Below, in pieces: positions 5,829-6,373 of a stretch of DNA of 6,373 nt; the stretch's first letter is position 1, and each line of letters opens with the position of its first letter. The notes below the pieces were generated by a model. The model worked only from the letters and a program-made list of their open reading frames with translations. It had not been told where the DNA came from and searched no databases. The stretch lies in assembly GCA_017989885.1 (NCBI GenBank), contig JAGNPA010000114.1, positions 1 to 6,373 on the forward strand. Reading direction: 5' to 3'. Source of the DNA: Aquabacterium sp. GTDB lineage: Bacteria; Pseudomonadota; Gammaproteobacteria; Burkholderiales; Burkholderiaceae_C. The position numbers and the translations under genes are program-made.

Positions 5829-6373
5829 AATGCATTTGTCGACGGAGGTTTTCCGCTTCGATGTCTTCCTGGATCTGACTCCACTGGTGCACGAACTGAC
5901 GTCGCACCAACTCGAACAGACCCACGCCGGTGATCAGCAAGAAGGTGGCACCCACCCAGGCATCAGCCCCTTGGGTATTGATGGTCGCGCCCATGAAGGT
6001 CATCTCCGGCCCCATGGCCTCGTTGAGCTTGATGTGATAAATCATCTCCACGATCACCCCGACGGCCGTCAGCACCACCAGCAAGGTGCCAGCGAGCGCC
6101 AGGTACGAGGTCCAGAGCCGGCGCAACATGCCGTAGGCGGCCAGGCGCAGGTTCATCATGATCAGGCCCGAGACACCGCCCGGCGCATACATCACCATCA
6201 CCAGGAAGAAGATGCCCAGGTAGAGCAGCCAGGCCTTGGTCATCTCCGACAACAACACCGTGGCCAACACCATCATCACCGCACCGATGATCGGCCCGAA
6301 GAAGAACAGTGCGCCGCCCAGGAAGGTGAACAGCAGGTAGGCCCCGGAGCGATGCGCACCGACCACCTCGGCC
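5827..6373 (-). CDS. livM: LivM-like ABC permease with extended C-terminus (5' part outside window)
   Basis: C-terminal 181 codons of an inner-membrane permease of the HAAT family, forming part of the translocation path with a LivH-type partner. The frame stays open to the right edge (Ala-Glu before the GTG at 6366), so the GTG is not a real start. The core end is recognisable: FLGGALFFFGPIIGAVM (17-33 of the visible part) matches the LGG-x-G-x-x-x-GP-x-x-GA motif of LivM, and LVMVMYAPGGVSGL (57-70) matches its last core helix and the PxG-x-x-GL end. Hydrophobic spans are at about 11-27, 28-42 and 47-63. Unlike E. coli LivM, which ends soon after this point, about 110 more residues follow: two further likely membrane spans (about 91-113 and 138-155) and a charged tail rich in Glu, Gln and Arg (156-181). 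First visible gene of the liv unit; its stop overlaps the livG ribosome site. Confidence 0.
   Translation of the reverse strand, partial: AEVVGAHRSGAYLLFTFLGGALFFFGPIIGAVMMVLATVLLSEMTKAWLLYLGIFFLVMVMYAPGGVSGLIMMNLRLAAYGMLRRLWTSYLALAGTLLVVLTAVGVIVEMIYHIKLNEAMGPEMTFMGATINTQGADAWVGATFLLITGVGLFELVRRQFVHQWSQIQEDIEAENLRRQMH

Noticed and set aside
4378..5933. Long plus-strand frames opposite livF, livG and livM
   Set aside because: They mirror the codon structure of well-supported ABC genes and show no protein family features.
6364..6366. GTG as the start of the LivM-like gene
   Set aside because: The frame is open to the window edge and the visible part begins in mid-protein, so the true start is outside.

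Overview
This 6.4 kb window is G+C-rich, and every credible gene lies on the minus strand. Codon use, and the residue patterns of the proteins, suggest a betaproteobacterium, most likely of the order Burkholderiales. That placement is inferred from familiarity with these protein families, not from a search. The window holds two functional blocks read right to left: the end of a branched-chain-amino-acid-type (HAAT/Liv) ABC importer operon, and a set of acyl-CoA beta-oxidation genes.

Right block (6373 down to 4318): the C-terminal part of a LivM-like permease (cut by the window edge), then LivG-like and LivF-like ATPases. The genes are tightly packed (10-nt and 2-nt gaps). The livG Shine-Dalgarno overlaps the livM stop and the livF Shine-Dalgarno lies inside the end of livG, so this is one translationally coupled unit. 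The ATPase pair is chemically asymmetric: LivF has Arg where the Walker A Lys should be, and LivG has Ala in its ABC signature. In a head-to-tail dimer both changes fall in the same composite ATP site, while the other site is fully canonical.

Middle (4317 to 4106): a 212-nt intergenic region with three inverted repeats. One is a weak terminator-like hairpin right after livF. One is a GC-rich hairpin. One is an AT-rich, near-perfect 26-bp dyad that looks like a repressor operator over a possible extended -10 promoter for the downstream gene.

Left block (4105 to 1): a 700-aa fused enoyl-CoA hydratase / 3-hydroxyacyl-CoA dehydrogenase, an intrinsic terminator, a 259-aa crotonase-family protein, and a large (DmdC-like) acyl-CoA dehydrogenase cut by the left edge. 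Together these cover the first three chemical steps of beta-oxidation (dehydrogenation, hydration, second dehydrogenation). No thiolase or CoA ligase is in view. The simplest reading is uptake of a carboxylate by the Liv-type importer followed by CoA-dependent beta-oxidation. The substrate cannot be read from the sequence.

I see no RNA gene, mobile element, CRISPR array or clearly new system. The points most worth following are the one-sided degeneracy of the LivF/LivG pair, the operator-like dyad, and the terminator placed inside the beta-oxidation gene set.
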